Positions 35,323 to 49,712 of a stretch of DNA of 64,000 nt are shown piece by piece; the first letter of the stretch is position 1; each line of letters starts with the position of its first letter. This DNA comes from Vitis vinifera (Eukaryota > Streptophyta > Magnoliopsida > Vitales > Vitaceae): contig NC_081807.1 in the NCBI RefSeq assembly GCF_030704535.1, positions 19,754,001 to 19,818,000 of the forward strand, given 5' to 3'. The position numbers and the translations under genes are program-made. The notes under the pieces were generated by a model. The model saw only the letters and a program-made list of their open reading frames with translations. It was not told the DNA's origin and ran no database searches.

Positions 35323-38300
35323 TGGGTGGGAGAAATAATTGTGGGTCTGAATGTAACCTCTCATTTCCTTTATAATTGGTAATTAGGAAGTATTTTCCCT
35401 TTTTTATAAGTATTTTTTCAAATTATTTTGTGTTTGGTTGTCCATATTTAAAAATTAATTTAATATCAATTAAAAAATTTTTAAAAAGGGGGTGAAAAAC
35501 ATATTCTTGAAGGGTGTGCAATATTAATTAATCTTCTAATTTATATGTTGTAATATGGATTCTTAAAAGTTTGAATTTTTTTAATTTTTATTTTTATATT
35601 CTTGGTCTCAAAGGAAAATAGAGCATAAAAAAATTAAATTAAAATTTTATTGATTTATTTTCCTAAAAACCAATATAAATAAAATTAAAGTTACTTTTAA
35701 TTTTCTAAAGTAAAATTCAAAATTGTTGAGAATAGAACAATATTGTCATGGAAATTATTGATATACCAATAATTGTATACCATATAGATTTATATGTTTT
35801 TCACCTGTCATGGATTGAAAGCGACAACAGAAGATATCCTCTACTTTGAAAGGAGATTAAATCCATTTTTTAAATGTCTTTATCCCACAGACAAATTGGA
35901 AAAATCATTACAGAATGGCTTTACAAGAAAATTCTTAAAAGTTACACATTTGTCAAGAAGTAATTTCTATTTTTTTGGAATTTGAATTTAAGTAATTCTC
36001 CAATGGTCAAAAGTATTTTATAATAGTTGAAAGTGCTTTTTTTTGTTACATAACAAAAATTTTATTACAAAACTGATATATTTAATCAAATTTAAAAAAT
36101 AAAGATAGTGATTTTGAAAGAGTTCAGAATATTTTTAATGCTTAAAAGCATAAAATTATGTTACATCTTAAGATTCATTCCAAGTATATGACTGTCATTT
36201 CACACCTTAGACATGAGATTCAAAATGAAAATGACTTAAATAAGTATTTTGTAATTGGAAAAATTCTTACTCTAGTGTGAAAGTTCATTTATCTGGTCTT
36301 ACAATCGTATGAGACACGATATGAATGTTATATCTACATAGAGGGTGATTGTGATATACCACTTTAGATAGTAAGAAAACTTTTGACATTATATATATAT
36401 GAACTTTTTTTTAATCTTATATGTATGTTTTAAAATCACGAGAATCCTTTGGACTCAAAATGAATAATATCCACATGATTAGTTACAAACCGTTACAAAT
36501 TATTTTTCAAATAAGCTCTTGAAAATCATTCTTAAAAATCAAAATAATCACTTATTTAAAAGCTATTTAACCAAAGTCACTCACAAACGGGCTCATAATG
36601 TTATAAATTAATTCTTGTGCTAGCTCTTGATGGATGATTCTTTTTTAAGTTCATTTTTAACATGGTACTCCAAACACTTCAAAATTAGTTTTTTGTGTGT
36701 GTGTATGCGGCAATCTTAAATCTTAACTTAGTTTCCACAAATGCATTTAAGATGGAAGGGTTACTCATAAGCACTAAAAACTAAGAATGATTTTATCATA
36801 ATCATTCCTAAATGGCCCTTAGAATCCTTTTCGAAATAATTCTTGGAGAGTTAGAAGCTTTTATAATTTTTGAAAACATTTTTCCTAATTTTGTTTGATA
36901 AAATTGTAAAAATGATTTTTAAAATTTAGATAATCACTTGGAGTAATTCTTAAACTAACACTTAATATGTTTTTATTCAAAAAATAATAATTTTTTTTCT
37001 TTATGGACAAAAATTAAATGATTCTCTTTATATGATTTTGATAGAAGTACTATACTCAAAAATACTTTTTTCCCTAGAGGAATTTTTTAGTATATTATAT
37101 AATTAAAAAATTTTACACATTCAATTTTGGAAATTTTAGAATATATTTGGTTTCTGAAAAGTACTAAGGGAAAAAAAAGTAAAAATAATAATTTTCTTAT
37201 ATTTAAATACTATAAAAAAAATGTAGGCAAAAAATACTAAGGATAAAAAGGGGAAATGCTAACTGTTTGATAAGTGCTCTTAAAAACAATTTTCTATTCT
37301 AAACAATTTTTTTTTTTTTTTAACTTCAAAAAACATTTGAAAAACTTCTTACCTCTTTTTAGAGTAAGTTTGGAGATATTCTTGGTTATTTTTAGTTTTT
37401 TTAATAAAGTGTTTAAAGTAACAATTGAAAAAGTGAATAATACTTTAGAAACTTTTGTAATATATGTAAGTGGACAATTTTTCATAGAGAATAAGTCAGG
37501 AAAACTATTTTTCATATTTGAATTTTTAAACATAATTTGGTTCTTAAAAACAACCGAAAATTGTTTTTAGGAATCATTTTCAAAAAGTATTTTTTAAACT
37601 ATTTTTCAAAAGCAATAGCATACCATAAAAGATTTTCTTCTCCATTTTCTCTAGGTTTGGGACAAATATATTCACTAAAAATTTAATCTTCTTTTCCTAT
37701 TAGATGAGCATCTAAACATTAGAAATAAGATTTCAAAATTTTTTTCCCTCTTTATTCTCCTTGCAAGAAACTATGCAGATACAATTCAAAATATTACTAA
37801 AACAACATAGCTTATTTCATTTTTTTAATATAATTCTATTATAAAATCTTGGAGACATTTATAAATGTAATTATTATTTTTGCATTAGACAAATTGGCAA
37901 TTTGTTTCCATTGTAGCATTGAGTCGCATCTTACTTCCAAAGGTTAATTTTACCAATGATGATCAAATTTGAATTAATTCAAAGTTAGTTAATTTTCAAG
38001 GTATGCATGCATTTGAAGTAATTAAAGTATAAGGAATGACTATGACAAATTTAATTACTAGATGAAAATTTTGGAAAAAAAAAACACGAAAAATGACGTT
38101 GAACGAGTGGAAGGAAGACACTCAAATGTTTCTTGAAGAGTGTTTGAATGCTCCTCCAACATTCAAATCTCCCCCTTAGGACGTTTGAATGCTAATATAT
38201 TTTTTAGTGCAGTTTTTAGTCACTTCAAATTTAAGGATATTTTGATAATTTTTATAAGAAAGATCTTCAAAATTACTTTCCTTAAGGTTTTGGTATAAAT

Positions 38301-38457
38301 AAATATATGATTTATTTAGATAAATGAGAAGCATGAGAAAATAGCAATTCCTTTAGCCCTAGTTCTTCATTTCTCAAGTTCTTAAGAATATTTTTGAAAG
38401 ATAAAAAAGAGTATTCTCATCACGAGGTTGGGGGTATTCAATAACCAATACAAGGTG

Positions 38458-38572
38458 TTAATATGGAAATGAAAGATTATATAAGTTCTAATCAATATAA
38501 AATCATGAAAAGAATGAGTCAACATGGAAATAAAGGATCTTATAAGTTCCGATCAATATAAGATTATAAAAA
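38458..38572 (+). repeat. Tandem duplication, period about 61 bp, two copies
   Basis: A unit starting AATATGGAAATGAAAGATTA is followed by a copy starting AACATGGAAATAAAGGATCT. Both continue with TATAAGTTC and GATCAATATAA-like bases. No coding content. Confidence 0.7.
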
Positions 38573-39945
38573 GTAGGATCATTTGAGTATAACAATTTTA
38601 AAAATAACTTCTTTCATAATGAATAAATTTATTTACAATTGTTTTACATATGATTTTTTTTTGCATGTAAGGAGTTTCTATAAATTAAATCGAATGTTTT
38701 TATGTGAAATTAATTATCTACTACTCATTGTTGAAATCATTGAAATGAATTGAAATCATCAAAATCCAAATAAAATTTGAAAATTAGGAATAATTTAGTT
38801 GGACTGCACATAATCAATAGCATCAACTTGCAATTATCATAATTTTATTATTGAAATAACCCATATTGTAATCATGAGCATCCGACACTTTTACCAAGGA
38901 TTCTTTTGTGATATTTCATCATCAAATCAACTGCTTTTTGACACCAGCGGCCAATTCAATGACATACTTAACAAAAAATAGAAAAAAGGAAAGGAAAAAC
39001 CATCAGGGATCTCTTGTCATATTTCAAATGCCACTTCTTGTGATCCATCACCCATCACCACCTCATATACCATTTTGCAAGCTTTTTTTAACTCACATAC
39101 ATGTGCTTGTGGGTCCCTAGAGAGAGAGATGCACTATGCAAAACAAAAAATTTGCATGGTATGAAGATTATATCTTTTCACTTTCAAAAAATTCCACATT
39201 GGATTTGTTTCTCATTTTGTCATATTAATAAATAAATATATATATATATTATAAATAGTAAAAAAAAAAAAAAAAAAGGGTATACCCACATGAAATGAAG
39301 GTTGGCATTTAACTCATTTTGACCAAACCATATGAAAAGGTAAATGATCTTCTGCCATATGTGAGATAACTTGATTGAAACCTACTCATAAAAGAGGTTC
39401 TTGTCTAATTGAATTGGCATTGACCATGTTGAATTTTGGTATAACCAAGTCCAAAGTTGGCATCCCAACTTTAGAAAAGTGGTTGAAACGTGGCTTCTTA
39501 TTGAATAGACAAGCCAACCACCATATTTATTTATTTATTTATTATATTCTATTATTTTATGGGTTTAAGGCAAATTGTTGTTTTGGACCAAGTGGGTCAC
39601 AATCAACTTGGTTGCTTTGGTGTGCCCATTAATGCCTTGGCGTTATTCCTCTTTCTCAAAACTATATGACTAGTGATAGTCTCTTGGATTTTTATAACAA
39701 AAAAAAAAAAAAAGGAAAAAAAAAAATAGCATATGCTGTTTTGAGTTAGGGTTTTTTTTTATTCCACATGATAATTTTGATTCAAATTAGAAGTTCAGAG
39801 TCAATAGTTTTTTTACCCACATCCATCTTGGGATTGAATATTTCTGAGAAAGTGTAACATCAAGTTGAATATTTTGAAGAGATTTTTTTTTTTTTTTAAG
39901 TGGTAAGTTTTAAAAAATACTTGGTTAGGTTGATTTGCTAAAATC

Positions 39946-40106
39946 CACCATAAATTCAAATAATGCATTTTTTTTTTGGTCTTCTATTTTTTAAGGTTAT
40001 GTTTGGTTACTATTCTTGCACATTGCTCCAATAAATCCAACATAAATTCGAAAAATGCTTTTGTGTCTTTTGATTTTTAAGGTTATGTTTGGGAACTATT
40101 CTTGAG
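39946..40106 (+). repeat. Tandem duplication, about 90 bp, two copies
   Basis: The order CATAAATTC, then AATGC, then TTTTTAAGGTTATGTTTGG, then ACTATTCTTG occurs twice, beginning near 39949 and 40040. Copies are diverged. The second copy runs into a MITE-like block. Confidence 0.65.
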
Positions 40107-43100
40107 ATTAATTTTTTGTTTTTCAGAGTACAAAAAAAAAACCATAAAGATAGGCCTGTTTATCAATGACTCCAAAAATAAGTTTTTGAGAATTATTATG
40201 AAAATAGTGTTTTGTGATAACATATTTAATTATTTTTTTAGTTATTCTCATATTTTTTTGAGAATTGTTTTAAAAAATTTAATTATACAAATATGAAGAA
40301 TAATTGAAAAATAGAGTATTACAAACAAAAGTTATTTTTAAGAAATATTTTAAAATATAAAAACTAAATTGAGAAAATTTAAAGTTCTTAGCTAAATTTT
40401 TATTCTAAAAAACATCAAAAATTATTTTTAAAAACTATTCTTAAAAACTATTTTTTAAATATTACATTCAAAAATGTTTTGAAACAAGCCCTAAAATATT
40501 TTTAATTTTTAATTTTTTTGGCCCACAAAATTTATCAAAATTTTTATTAAAAAAATTAAAGTTTTATAATTGTGATAATTTTGAGAAAATTTAAATTTGT
40601 AAATTCTTTATTGGAAAATATTTCCTAATCAACTCTTATTGAACTTAAAATTGAGGTTTTGATTCTCTTTTTAACTTCTCAAAGATAGATGCAAAGAGTG
40701 TCATAATGATGTTTTAAGGTTTTTGCTTTTGTATTTTGTTTTCAAAACTAGGGTCTTATCCTCATTTTTTTTTGGAGGTTAAAGGCCTATATCTATCAAG
40801 GTTCAATAGTAAATGAAAAGAATTCAAGGTGGGCCAAGGCATGTGTCAAAAGAATTCTAAGCATATTTCTTATGTTTGGATTAACTCCTTAGGAGTCAAG
40901 AACCTTCTTAAGCTCAACTAAGGCTCTATTGAGGTGATTTTATTTATAAAAAAAATTATGACTTAAATAAAAGCTTAATACATGTTATGTCAACAGAAGT
41001 TTTAATAAAATAATCAACACCAAAGTGTATGCAATTTTAACGTAATTTAACCAATCATACCTACGTCCATAAATAATAGAAAATCATTCTAATATATAAT
41101 AAAAAAAATATTATAAAAAACAGAATCAAATACAACTATTAGGTTCTTAAAACATCCCATATTTCCTCACTTCTTGTATCCATACCCCTACCCTACCATG
41201 AGTCATCTAGCTTCACGGGTATCTCCTCTTCTTACTTACATCTCAATCCATTTTGTATAGTATTTACATGTCGATCTTCATCTCATGACTTTTTTCAATC
41301 ATAACTTAAAATATTTATGGAAATATTCATAATAATTTTTTTTTATTTTATAAAGAAATCTATTATTATAATGATGTATTTTTTATAAAAAAAAATTTAC
41401 TAATTAGGAGTTTGGGACACTTTCCAATTGTAAGTAATAACTTTTTGTTGCCCCAAAAATAATCATTACATTTTTCCCTTTCAAAATTTATTACTTTTTC
41501 TCAATAGTATTTTATTTGCTTTGTAGAAAAAAAAAATTGACTCATTCACAACTGAAATCTTATATTGTTGAACCATATGTAACCTCTCATATTATGGGTA
41601 GGCAGGCGCTTCAAATGAAAATCTCCATGAAATATTTTTCTATTTATGGTATTAATATAAATAATATTAATTATTTATTTATTTTCTAAAATATTTCTAT
41701 TTCAAATTCATTTTTCTCTATATGCAAAATTATCCTTTAGTTGGATATGGTTCCACATTGCTATAACTATATCTAATAACAATAAATATAAAGAAATAAA
41801 AATTTATATCAAAAATATTATTACCAAATTTAAAATTGACTTGGATTTTTATTTATTTTTATATTCTAAATTAAAAACATAAAATATAAAATATAAATTT
41901 TACCAACTCCTTCCCTATCAAAACCAATAAAAAGAAGCAACTTTTCTTTAGAATAAAATTAAAAAAATTTCCTCTTTTTAAGGTTTTTTTAATTAAATAT
42001 TATCAAATAGAATATAGTTTTCATATATACCTTCTAATATATTTATAAATCATAATTTAAAAAAATAACTTTGACATTTTAAAAATATAGAATATGACCA
42101 TTTTTGGACAATAATACCCTTAATTAATTTTACCCTTGAAAAAGGCTTGAGGAGTAGTTATGTCCTATTAAGATTACATTTACTATTATTATTATTATTT
42201 TTAAAGTGGGTGTTTATTTTTCATAAATAAAGATCATTTGGTCTTTTCCTCTCAAATATTCCTATATTTAAATACATGTGGGGTTTATTTTTCTTCCTTT
42301 TTACCTAAATATTCTTATATCTAAACTTTGAAAAATAGAAGTATTTTTAAAAATAGTTCTGAAAAATAATTTTTTTTAAAATTTTTATTTAATATTTCAC
42401 ATAAGAGAAGTCTTTTGGGTACTTGAAATCTTCTTTACTAATTTTATATGTTTTTAAATATTTTTTTAAAATTAATTTTTATCTATAATACTTTATTTTT
42501 AAAATTTTATATATTTAAATAATTATTTTTTAAAACAATCTTAAAAAATAAAATAAAATAAAAATAATTAAAAGATATTTTTAAAAAATAACCTATTTTC
42601 TGTGCTTCAAAATAGAAAATTACAACATGCTTTATAAAAAAAATCGTTTTTCCTAAGGATTAACAGACAAACACACATCTTTAAATCAAATATTAAATAA
42701 AAAATAAAATTAAAATAAAATAAACCAAAAGCACAAAAGGACCAAGAAAATTTTTGTGCAGTATATGTGTGGGCCCATGTGATATTGAACAGAAATTGAA
42801 GATTAAATTTGAACACATTTCAACCATTAATTCATCCTGTTCCTCAAAAGACAGACCAAAATTGTCACCCAAAATCTCCATTCCTCTTTTGAATTTTGGA
42901 AGATTTTGTCTTTTGGCTCCATTCCCCTCACATGCCTTTGTTATCTTCTTTCTACTTTTGAAAAATAAAAATAAAAATAAAAATAAAAAAATAAAAAAGG
43001 TGGTGGTAAGAAAAAGTGAGCCCAAGAGTAAGGACAAACATTCACCATTTTCAAGGAACTTACATGCAATAATTCCCAAAAATGAATAATTGTGAGGAAC

Positions 43101-44396
43101 CTTCCAACAGGTACTCTTAAATTATGAAGACAATAAATACAAATTATATGAACAATGCATCTCAATGTCATTTTGAGAAATTACATTGCCAGGAAACTTC
43201 CATCTACGGCTCCTGAATGAATACAAATCGTGATATGTTGTGAAGTTCATGTAAATTACTCTTCTTGTCATCCAGCCAATAATCAGGTTTCAAAATTTAA
43301 ATTTATTTTTAAAGAAAAGGTTCAGAAATCGAGAGAATAAAGAGAAGGAATCTGTCATATTCACGGGTTCTTTTCATTGATATAATAATTTTTAAAAATA
43401 TTTTTAAATGATCGTAATACTAAAAATGAATTCGTTTTTTGAAAATATGAGTTTTGTATATAAAAAAAAGTTAATTTGTTAGTTTAAAAGATAAATTTAA
43501 TATAAAAAGTGAATTTATTTTTCAAAATTTGAGTTTAATATAAAAGTAACATATGTTATTTATTTATGAATAATTTTTTTTTTTTTTAAATATCCTTCAT
43601 TATATAGTACCATGTTTCCTTGGATGAAATTATATCATATGAATTTGAAAAAAAATTATCAAATTTGATAATAAGGAGTGTAATCTAGAAAAAAAATTAA
43701 TAATTTAAAATTTTCTTAACTATTCTTAGAATCAAGCTTTCTCACCTTCTCTTTCATTTTTTTTTTTTTTTTTTTTACTTCTCTTTTATAACAATTCCAA
43801 TAATTTCTTTAATAAATACATTATGAAAAGTGTGCAAGTGGATAATAATCAATTTTGGGAAATGTTATAAAGTTGCAATATATATATATATTTTAAAGAA
43901 TTTAACTAATGGGAAAATTATTAAAACAGAAAGAAAAAAAAAAAAAGATATATAAAAAGGTACCGAGCCACGAGGAGAATAAGCCCTTCCCACATGTCAA
44001 GTTGAGTACCTTCCAAATGCTAAAAACAACATTTGAAGATGATATATAATATTTTAGAGTGTTTGGATAAACTATCGATGGCGCTACTTTTTTTCTTTTT
44101 TTCTTTTTTCTTTTTTCTTTTTTTATGTTAATTAATGTGTGCTTTTCCTTAAACAAGGTTTGAGAAAATATTTTTTATTTAATTAAAAATTTAAAAATAT
44201 CATAATTATCCTTATTTATTACCAAAGAATTTTAAAATTTATTTTTGAAATGTAAAATTTAGTATTATGGGTGATTACTAATATTTTTCTTAAACAAAAT
44301 CATAAAGAATATTTTAATTTTATATTAGATAATTACTTTAAAATTTTAATATATATTTGAAAGTGATGCTTGCCTTACAAATGGGCGAGTAGCTCA

Positions 44397-44479
44397 GCTG
44401 GTTTGCCCGAGAGGTTAAGGGGGAAGACTTAAGATCTTCTGCACATAAGTGCGCGTGGGTTCGAACCCCACAGCCAGCA
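44397..44479 (+). tRNA. Nuclear tRNA-Leu (anticodon UAA), 83 nt, no intron
   Basis: A seven-pair acceptor stem (GCTGGTT with AGCCAGC, one G-T pair) is followed by a D arm, an anticodon arm GAAGA-CTTAAGA-TCTTC with anticodon TAA, a long variable arm (GCAC-ATAA-GTGC) typical of tRNA-Leu, and a T arm GTGGG-TTCGAAC-CCCAC. The discriminator base is A and CCA is not encoded, as expected for nuclear genes. The internal promoter boxes are intact, and a T run at 44482-44487 serves as the RNA polymerase III terminator. It decodes UUA codons in the cytosol. Confidence 0.93.
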
Positions 44480-46054
44480 TATTTTTTAAGTATAATACAT
44501 AATTTACTATTTTTATGAAATTAATTTTTTAATTGTACGTTTTTTATTTTATTTTATAAAATTAAATAATTTTATTAAATTGCTATTGAATAAAAATATA
44601 ATATTTACCATTCTAAGAATAAATTTTAAATTTTATTCTTTATTATTACTAACATTTAGTGAGTATAAAATAAACTATTTTTATGAAATAAAATTTTAAT
44701 TAGATAAATTTATTTAATTTTTTAATTAATACATTTTATTAAATTATCAATGAATAAAAATATAAATATTTAATATTTTTATCAAATAAGTTTGAACCAT
44801 TATTACTTTTATCAAATAGTATTTTTATTTAAATGCATAATAGGTATTTGGTTTATAGTAAATCTTTAAATAAGCAATTGCTAATTTTATCAAAAAAATA
44901 TTAAATTTAATAATTTTATTTGTCTACACTTTATTTCAATTCTATTTAGTTATCTAATGACTATAATTTTATTTTTAGTGGTGTCAAAAACACGTTGAAT
45001 TAGATTTTTAATCAATTTTTATTCTTATTAAAAGTTTTATTAATAAAAAATAAAGTTATTATTATTATTATTATTTAATTTCATAATAAAAAATTTGTAT
45101 TGACATTTTAATTTTTTGAAATTATATATATATATAATGGTGAAATATTTGAAAAGAAAATCAACATTCCAACGGGAAATAAAGATAATTTGAAACAAAG
45201 TTAAACTAAAATCAATTTAAAGTATCGTTTTACAAATCCTCTCTTATGAATTCGGATTTTGGATTATAATTCTAATATCAGAGATCAATTTTGAAAAGTA
45301 TATTTGCAAAAGGGTATTTGTTAACCTTCAAAATATATAATTTTTCGATGTTTGGGGAAACATCATGATGATTCAACTTTGCTTGGTTAAATGAATGTAT
45401 TAATTTGTTGGACTATAGCATAGCAAATGATGTCACATTTTGTCTATGTTGTTATAGTTTAAAATCATGTATTAGAGAAAAAGTAGGTAATGATTCTTTG
45501 TTTGAAAAAGGATACTAAAATAAAAAAGTTCAATATTCATGTCGGGGAGTTCTTTAATGCTCATAATCAAACTTGAAATAAATGTGAAGCCTTACGAAAT
45601 CAAAAGCAACATATTGAAAGAATTTGCTCCAAACAATCAAACTAAAATCAAAGTGAAAATCAAATTCATTTGATGATTTAATTTCACGGTTATGATAAAT
45701 TTGAAGATTTTAATAACCGAGTAAATTTTCTTGAATTTTTCGATTTTTAGCTCATCACAATGAGGATACTAAAATTGTAATTTTGAAAAACGCCCTTAAA
45801 ATTCAGGAGGACATTGTTAAAGTTGTTATAATTGAAATAATCAATGTCATTATTGATTTAGGAGATGCACTTTTTCTTATTTTGATTAATGAATCTCGTC
45901 ACCTCTCAAGGATAGAGCAAATGGTTGTTGTATCGTATTATGCAGATAATTGAGTTTTTTTGTCAATAATGAACATGTTACTAGTACCATTGTTCTTGCA
46001 CTTAAGACAACTATTGATGAATTATTTTCTAAACATTGATTAAACATATTTAGG
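44480..46054. other. AT-rich DNA between tRNA-Leu and LTR-derived sequence
   Basis: No gene was recognised. The part from about 45200 has the base style of decayed retroelement interior (for example near 45700-46020), but no protein motif could be read with confidence. Confidence 0.4.
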
Positions 46055-47520
46055 TTGGTCGGGATATAGCCCCTAAAAGCAAAATATGATGTAACAAAGT
46101 TAAACTTGAGTTTTCACTATTCTATCCATTGATTGCATTAAGTTTTATTTGAAAATTTTAGCCTACATCACTTGCATTGTATATATAACTTGCATACATT
46201 AGGAGTTGCACGTAAAATCAAGTTATTTTACAAGTTGATGGATAATTCACAACTAATTCATGAACTTAAATAATCCATCTAAAACAATATTGTACTACCT
46301 ACTAATTAAAGATATGATTTATTTTAGTCATCAAGATGAATTTCTCATAGTAAGCGCATTAATGTGTATTGTTACACAATGAACAAAACCTACAATTAAT
46401 CATGACATCAACCATTAAGAAGTTATAATTTCTTCAAGCTATTATTTTACATGGACTTTTAACCTTGAAAGAATATTGAGTCAATACTAAGGTCTTACAA
46501 CTTTGACCTACGGTTGAAATTCTTAAGTTGATAAAATATTTCCTATAGATTGATTAACTGTTAATTAAGGTATGTGACAATAGGTATTTTCAAAATAGAC
46601 ATCATAATATCTCATTAGTTTGAAATAGTGTGTCCTTTTGTGTGATTTTAAGAACTTATAATCATGAAATTTGTGGCATTATAGTAATTCATTTAGTAAA
46701 ATTTGACATATGTTTTTGATGAATTAAAGTATATTAGTTGATCACAAAATATTAGTATATGAGGCTCACAGATTATAAAAGAATCTTGAAAGGTTGATAA
46801 CATTTACCTTATTAAATTATATACACCATTTCGTGGGGAATCTACATGTAGTGGATAGTAGGTTATAGATTGGAGGAATGAATTAAATTAGAATTAATCA
46901 ATTTTAATCTCAATGTAACAAAATAGAATAGTAAAATGTAGTTGACTCTCTTTAGTGGAATATTGATTCAACTTTAGAATTAAATTATAAGAAAGTCAAT
47001 ATTTTTTCATGAGTCTTAGTAGCCCCTACTTGAGCTCACAATCTTTGTTGACACAAAGGTTTGAAGGAAATTAGAGAATTAATCATTATACGCACAAGGG
47101 CTGGGAAAAGTGCAAGGTTACACAAGATTTAATAATTAATTATTATAGGCTTTCTTGGATTGGATTAATTAATTAATTAAACTCTAATAGGACTAATTAA
47201 TTAATTAGGACTTAGTGAATTAGATTAAGTGATCCAAGCCCAAATTGGGCTAAAGTCACTTAAGCCCACAAAAGTGGTTATATAAACTTTTAGGGTTTGA
47301 GATTAATCATTCTTATATTTACTCCATTCTTACGTAAAGAGACCCTTATCCTTCATCTCTCTCTCTTTTGACTGTGTAACTACCCCACATATGCACTAAG
47401 GATCAAAGACGAGTGGAAGATCCATGGTTTTTGAGATTTCTACTACGAAAAGAATTGGGTTTGGAAACATTCGAACCCTTAATATGATTTCTAACGCATC
47501 CTATGAGGTCATTTTTATTT
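46055..47520 (+). mobile_element. LTR retrotransposon-derived sequence, non-coding
   Basis: The first 350 bases resemble 26085-26420. Further on, a TATATAAACTTTTAGGG box (about 47280) is followed by CT-rich leader-like sequence (about 47340-47370), as in the promoter and R/U5 part of a plant LTR. No gag or pol frame is visible. The boundaries are approximate. Confidence 0.45.
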
Positions 47521-48702
47521 ATTTTTTATTTTTATCATTTCTATTATGTTTAGGATTTTAGATACTTGCACCTCAAAGCCCAAACGGATGTAGGATTGTC
47601 CACCACAAGTAATATGTAAAGGTAGTTCAATAGTCTTAGGATATTTATTATGAAAGGAAATGAATGTGCTTTTAATATTTATTGTTTTGTTCATCAACTT
47701 CAATTAGTTTTTGTGTTCATGACAAATAATCATATTCAAATTATCAGTCTATTATTCTAGTTGCTAATGCAATTAATGTTGTCGGGGCCCCATTTAAATG
47801 TAGTGATATCCTCCATGATAAGCATGATACTTAAATTGATTAGATATGTTCTCATATATAATCAAAGTATTTGAAATTATTATGGAGGATGGTTCACATT
47901 TTGAACAAAGATATGAAGTAACCCATCTATTAAATTCAATGAAATCATTTAATTTAAATTTGGTAAGAGTTATATTAGGATTTACAAATGAATTACCATA
48001 AGTATTACAAAGAAAAGATCAAAATATTGTCAATGCCATGACCTTAGTCAAACTATGAAAGCAACAACAAAAAATGATGAGAGACAATGGTTGGGCTTTT
48101 TTATTTTAATGAAATTTTAAGTGGCTAAGAGTTCTTCCTGATTTCTTAATATTTTTTTAATGAAAATTAAGTGGTCCATTAGAAATTTTTTTTAATATTA
48201 GGTGGTGCCCAAAAAAATAAATGCCTTTGTACTCTATTTGAATAGTAATTTAATTCTATAATAACTAATTTATTTCATTATGAAATAACTATTTTTCAAT
48301 AAATATTTTAAGTGTATGTGAAAAGATGCTTCCATCTTCATTTTCATTTTGTTAGCATTTTCTTAGGCCAAATAGCTTTCAATACCCCTATTTTTCATTT
48401 TTCACTTTTTTTTTTTATTTTTCTTTTTTTTATTCAATTCCATTTATTTTCATGCAGTCTTCTTTCCATGATAATATGCCCAGGGGAAAAAAAAAACCTT
48501 AAAACTACATTTATTTTTCAAAGATAGTAACTGAATTTTTTGAAATAGAGAGAATAAAAAGGTTTTAATGTCTCAAATTTTTAAATAATTTTTAAAACCC
48601 ATTCTTTAAGTTTCTAAAAGTTCCTAAATTTTATGTAAAAGTAACTATAATTTATGTTTTAAAAATAAACAATGAAAAATATATTTAAATGACACCTTAA
48701 CA
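47521..48702. other. Intergenic AT-rich DNA
   Basis: No gene was recognised. It may continue decayed retroelement interior up to about 48.05 kb. It ends with the target duplication CCTTAACA (48695-48702) of the next element. Confidence 0.4.
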
Positions 48703-49147
48703 TAGGAATGACAATAGGGTGGGATTAGAACGCATCCATCTTAACCTTTATTCCGTCTATTCAAAATGATACATTTTCTCACATTATTTAACTTTTTTTT
48801 ATGGAAAAATTTAATTTTTTTAAAAAATTTTAATTATTATATTAAAATAAATATATTTTATAACTAACTAAAATATTATCATTTTTATAACTTATTTTAT
48901 TGAAAAATATTTATTATTATTATTATTATTATATTAAAAATATGAAAATAAAATTAAAATTAATTTTTTATATAACTAGAGCGAAATAGGGCGGGACAAG
49001 GTATTACCCGAACCCACCTCGAACCCGTCTCGGATTTTTAAAGAAATTTTCAAACCCACCCCAACCCATTTATTTAAATTTCAAACTCGTCCAATTACGG
49101 GTGGAGCAGAGTGAGTAACTACAAAACTTGTCTCATTGACATCCCTA
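48703..49147. mobile_element. Non-autonomous hAT-type element, 445 bp, perfect 8-bp TSD
   Basis: The ends are TAGGAATGACAATAGGGTGG and, reverse-complemented, TAGGGATGTCAATGAGACAA. CCTTAACA flanks both sides (48695-48702 and 49148-49155). The right part contains GGGCGGGACAAGG and ACCCGAACCCACC, matching the subterminal motifs of the gene-carrying element at 26942-28089. The interior is AT-rich with no captured gene. Confidence 0.85.
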
Positions 49148-49712
49148 CCTTAACACACACTTATATATAATGAAAATATAAATAAACTCATCAAATATCA
49201 AGTTATTAAAAGTTACTAAAAATACAAGTCTTGGTATATCAATTAATTTGTTGGAAATACAAGTCTTAGAATATCAATAACTAGTTGGGCTCAATTAATT
49301 AAGAGATAGGAAATCGAAAACCAAATCGATATACTAGTTTCAACAGATTTCAAATTCAATTGAACTTGGTGGTTGTTGAAAATCAAATCGATTTAGTCAA
49401 CTTTGATTGAATTAGAACAACATTGTCAATTAATCGAAAAGGTATGCTAAGAAGTTGGGTTTAAAGGAATGAAAGGAGAGTATATATCCCTCCCTAAAAG
49501 ATATTTTTTTTAAACCCTTATAACCATATTGGGCTTTTAATTTTAGTGGATTTTAACAACGTTTAAAATCTAATTGGGCTAGTGGACCCAAATTAGCTTG
49601 GATCCAACAGGCCCACCTCAACAATTTTAATGAAATGTTGGTTTGATTTTATTGAAATATAATTAGAAAAATTATAATAATTCAAAATGAAGTTGAAATT
49701 CTAATAAACTAA

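Larger units (their letters stand above)
33337..44396. other. Eleven-kb AT-rich region without a protein gene
   Basis: Includes the SCL23 3' flank. No coding region is supported. Visible items are an (AT)n tract (35281-35320), decayed MITE-like T/A-rich blocks (near 37260-37620 and 40080-40490), two short tandem duplications (38458-38572 and 39946-40106) and many homopolymer runs. Short open frames here are low-complexity Phe/Lys/Asn-rich and do not resemble proteins. Confidence 0.55.

Noticed and set aside
38090..38190. Repeated TTTGAATGC/ATTCAAA words suggesting an inverted repeat
   Set aside because: The matches are too short and scattered to define a hairpin or an element.
42693..43089. 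Overlapping open frames on both strands near 42.7-43.1 kb
   Set aside because: Both depend on A/T homopolymers (Phe runs on one strand, Lys/Asn runs on the other) and show no protein motif.
44383..44396. A separate tRNA starting at GGGCGAG
   Set aside because: Its 3' half is missing; only the tRNA-Leu fold closes. Kept as an A-box observation instead.
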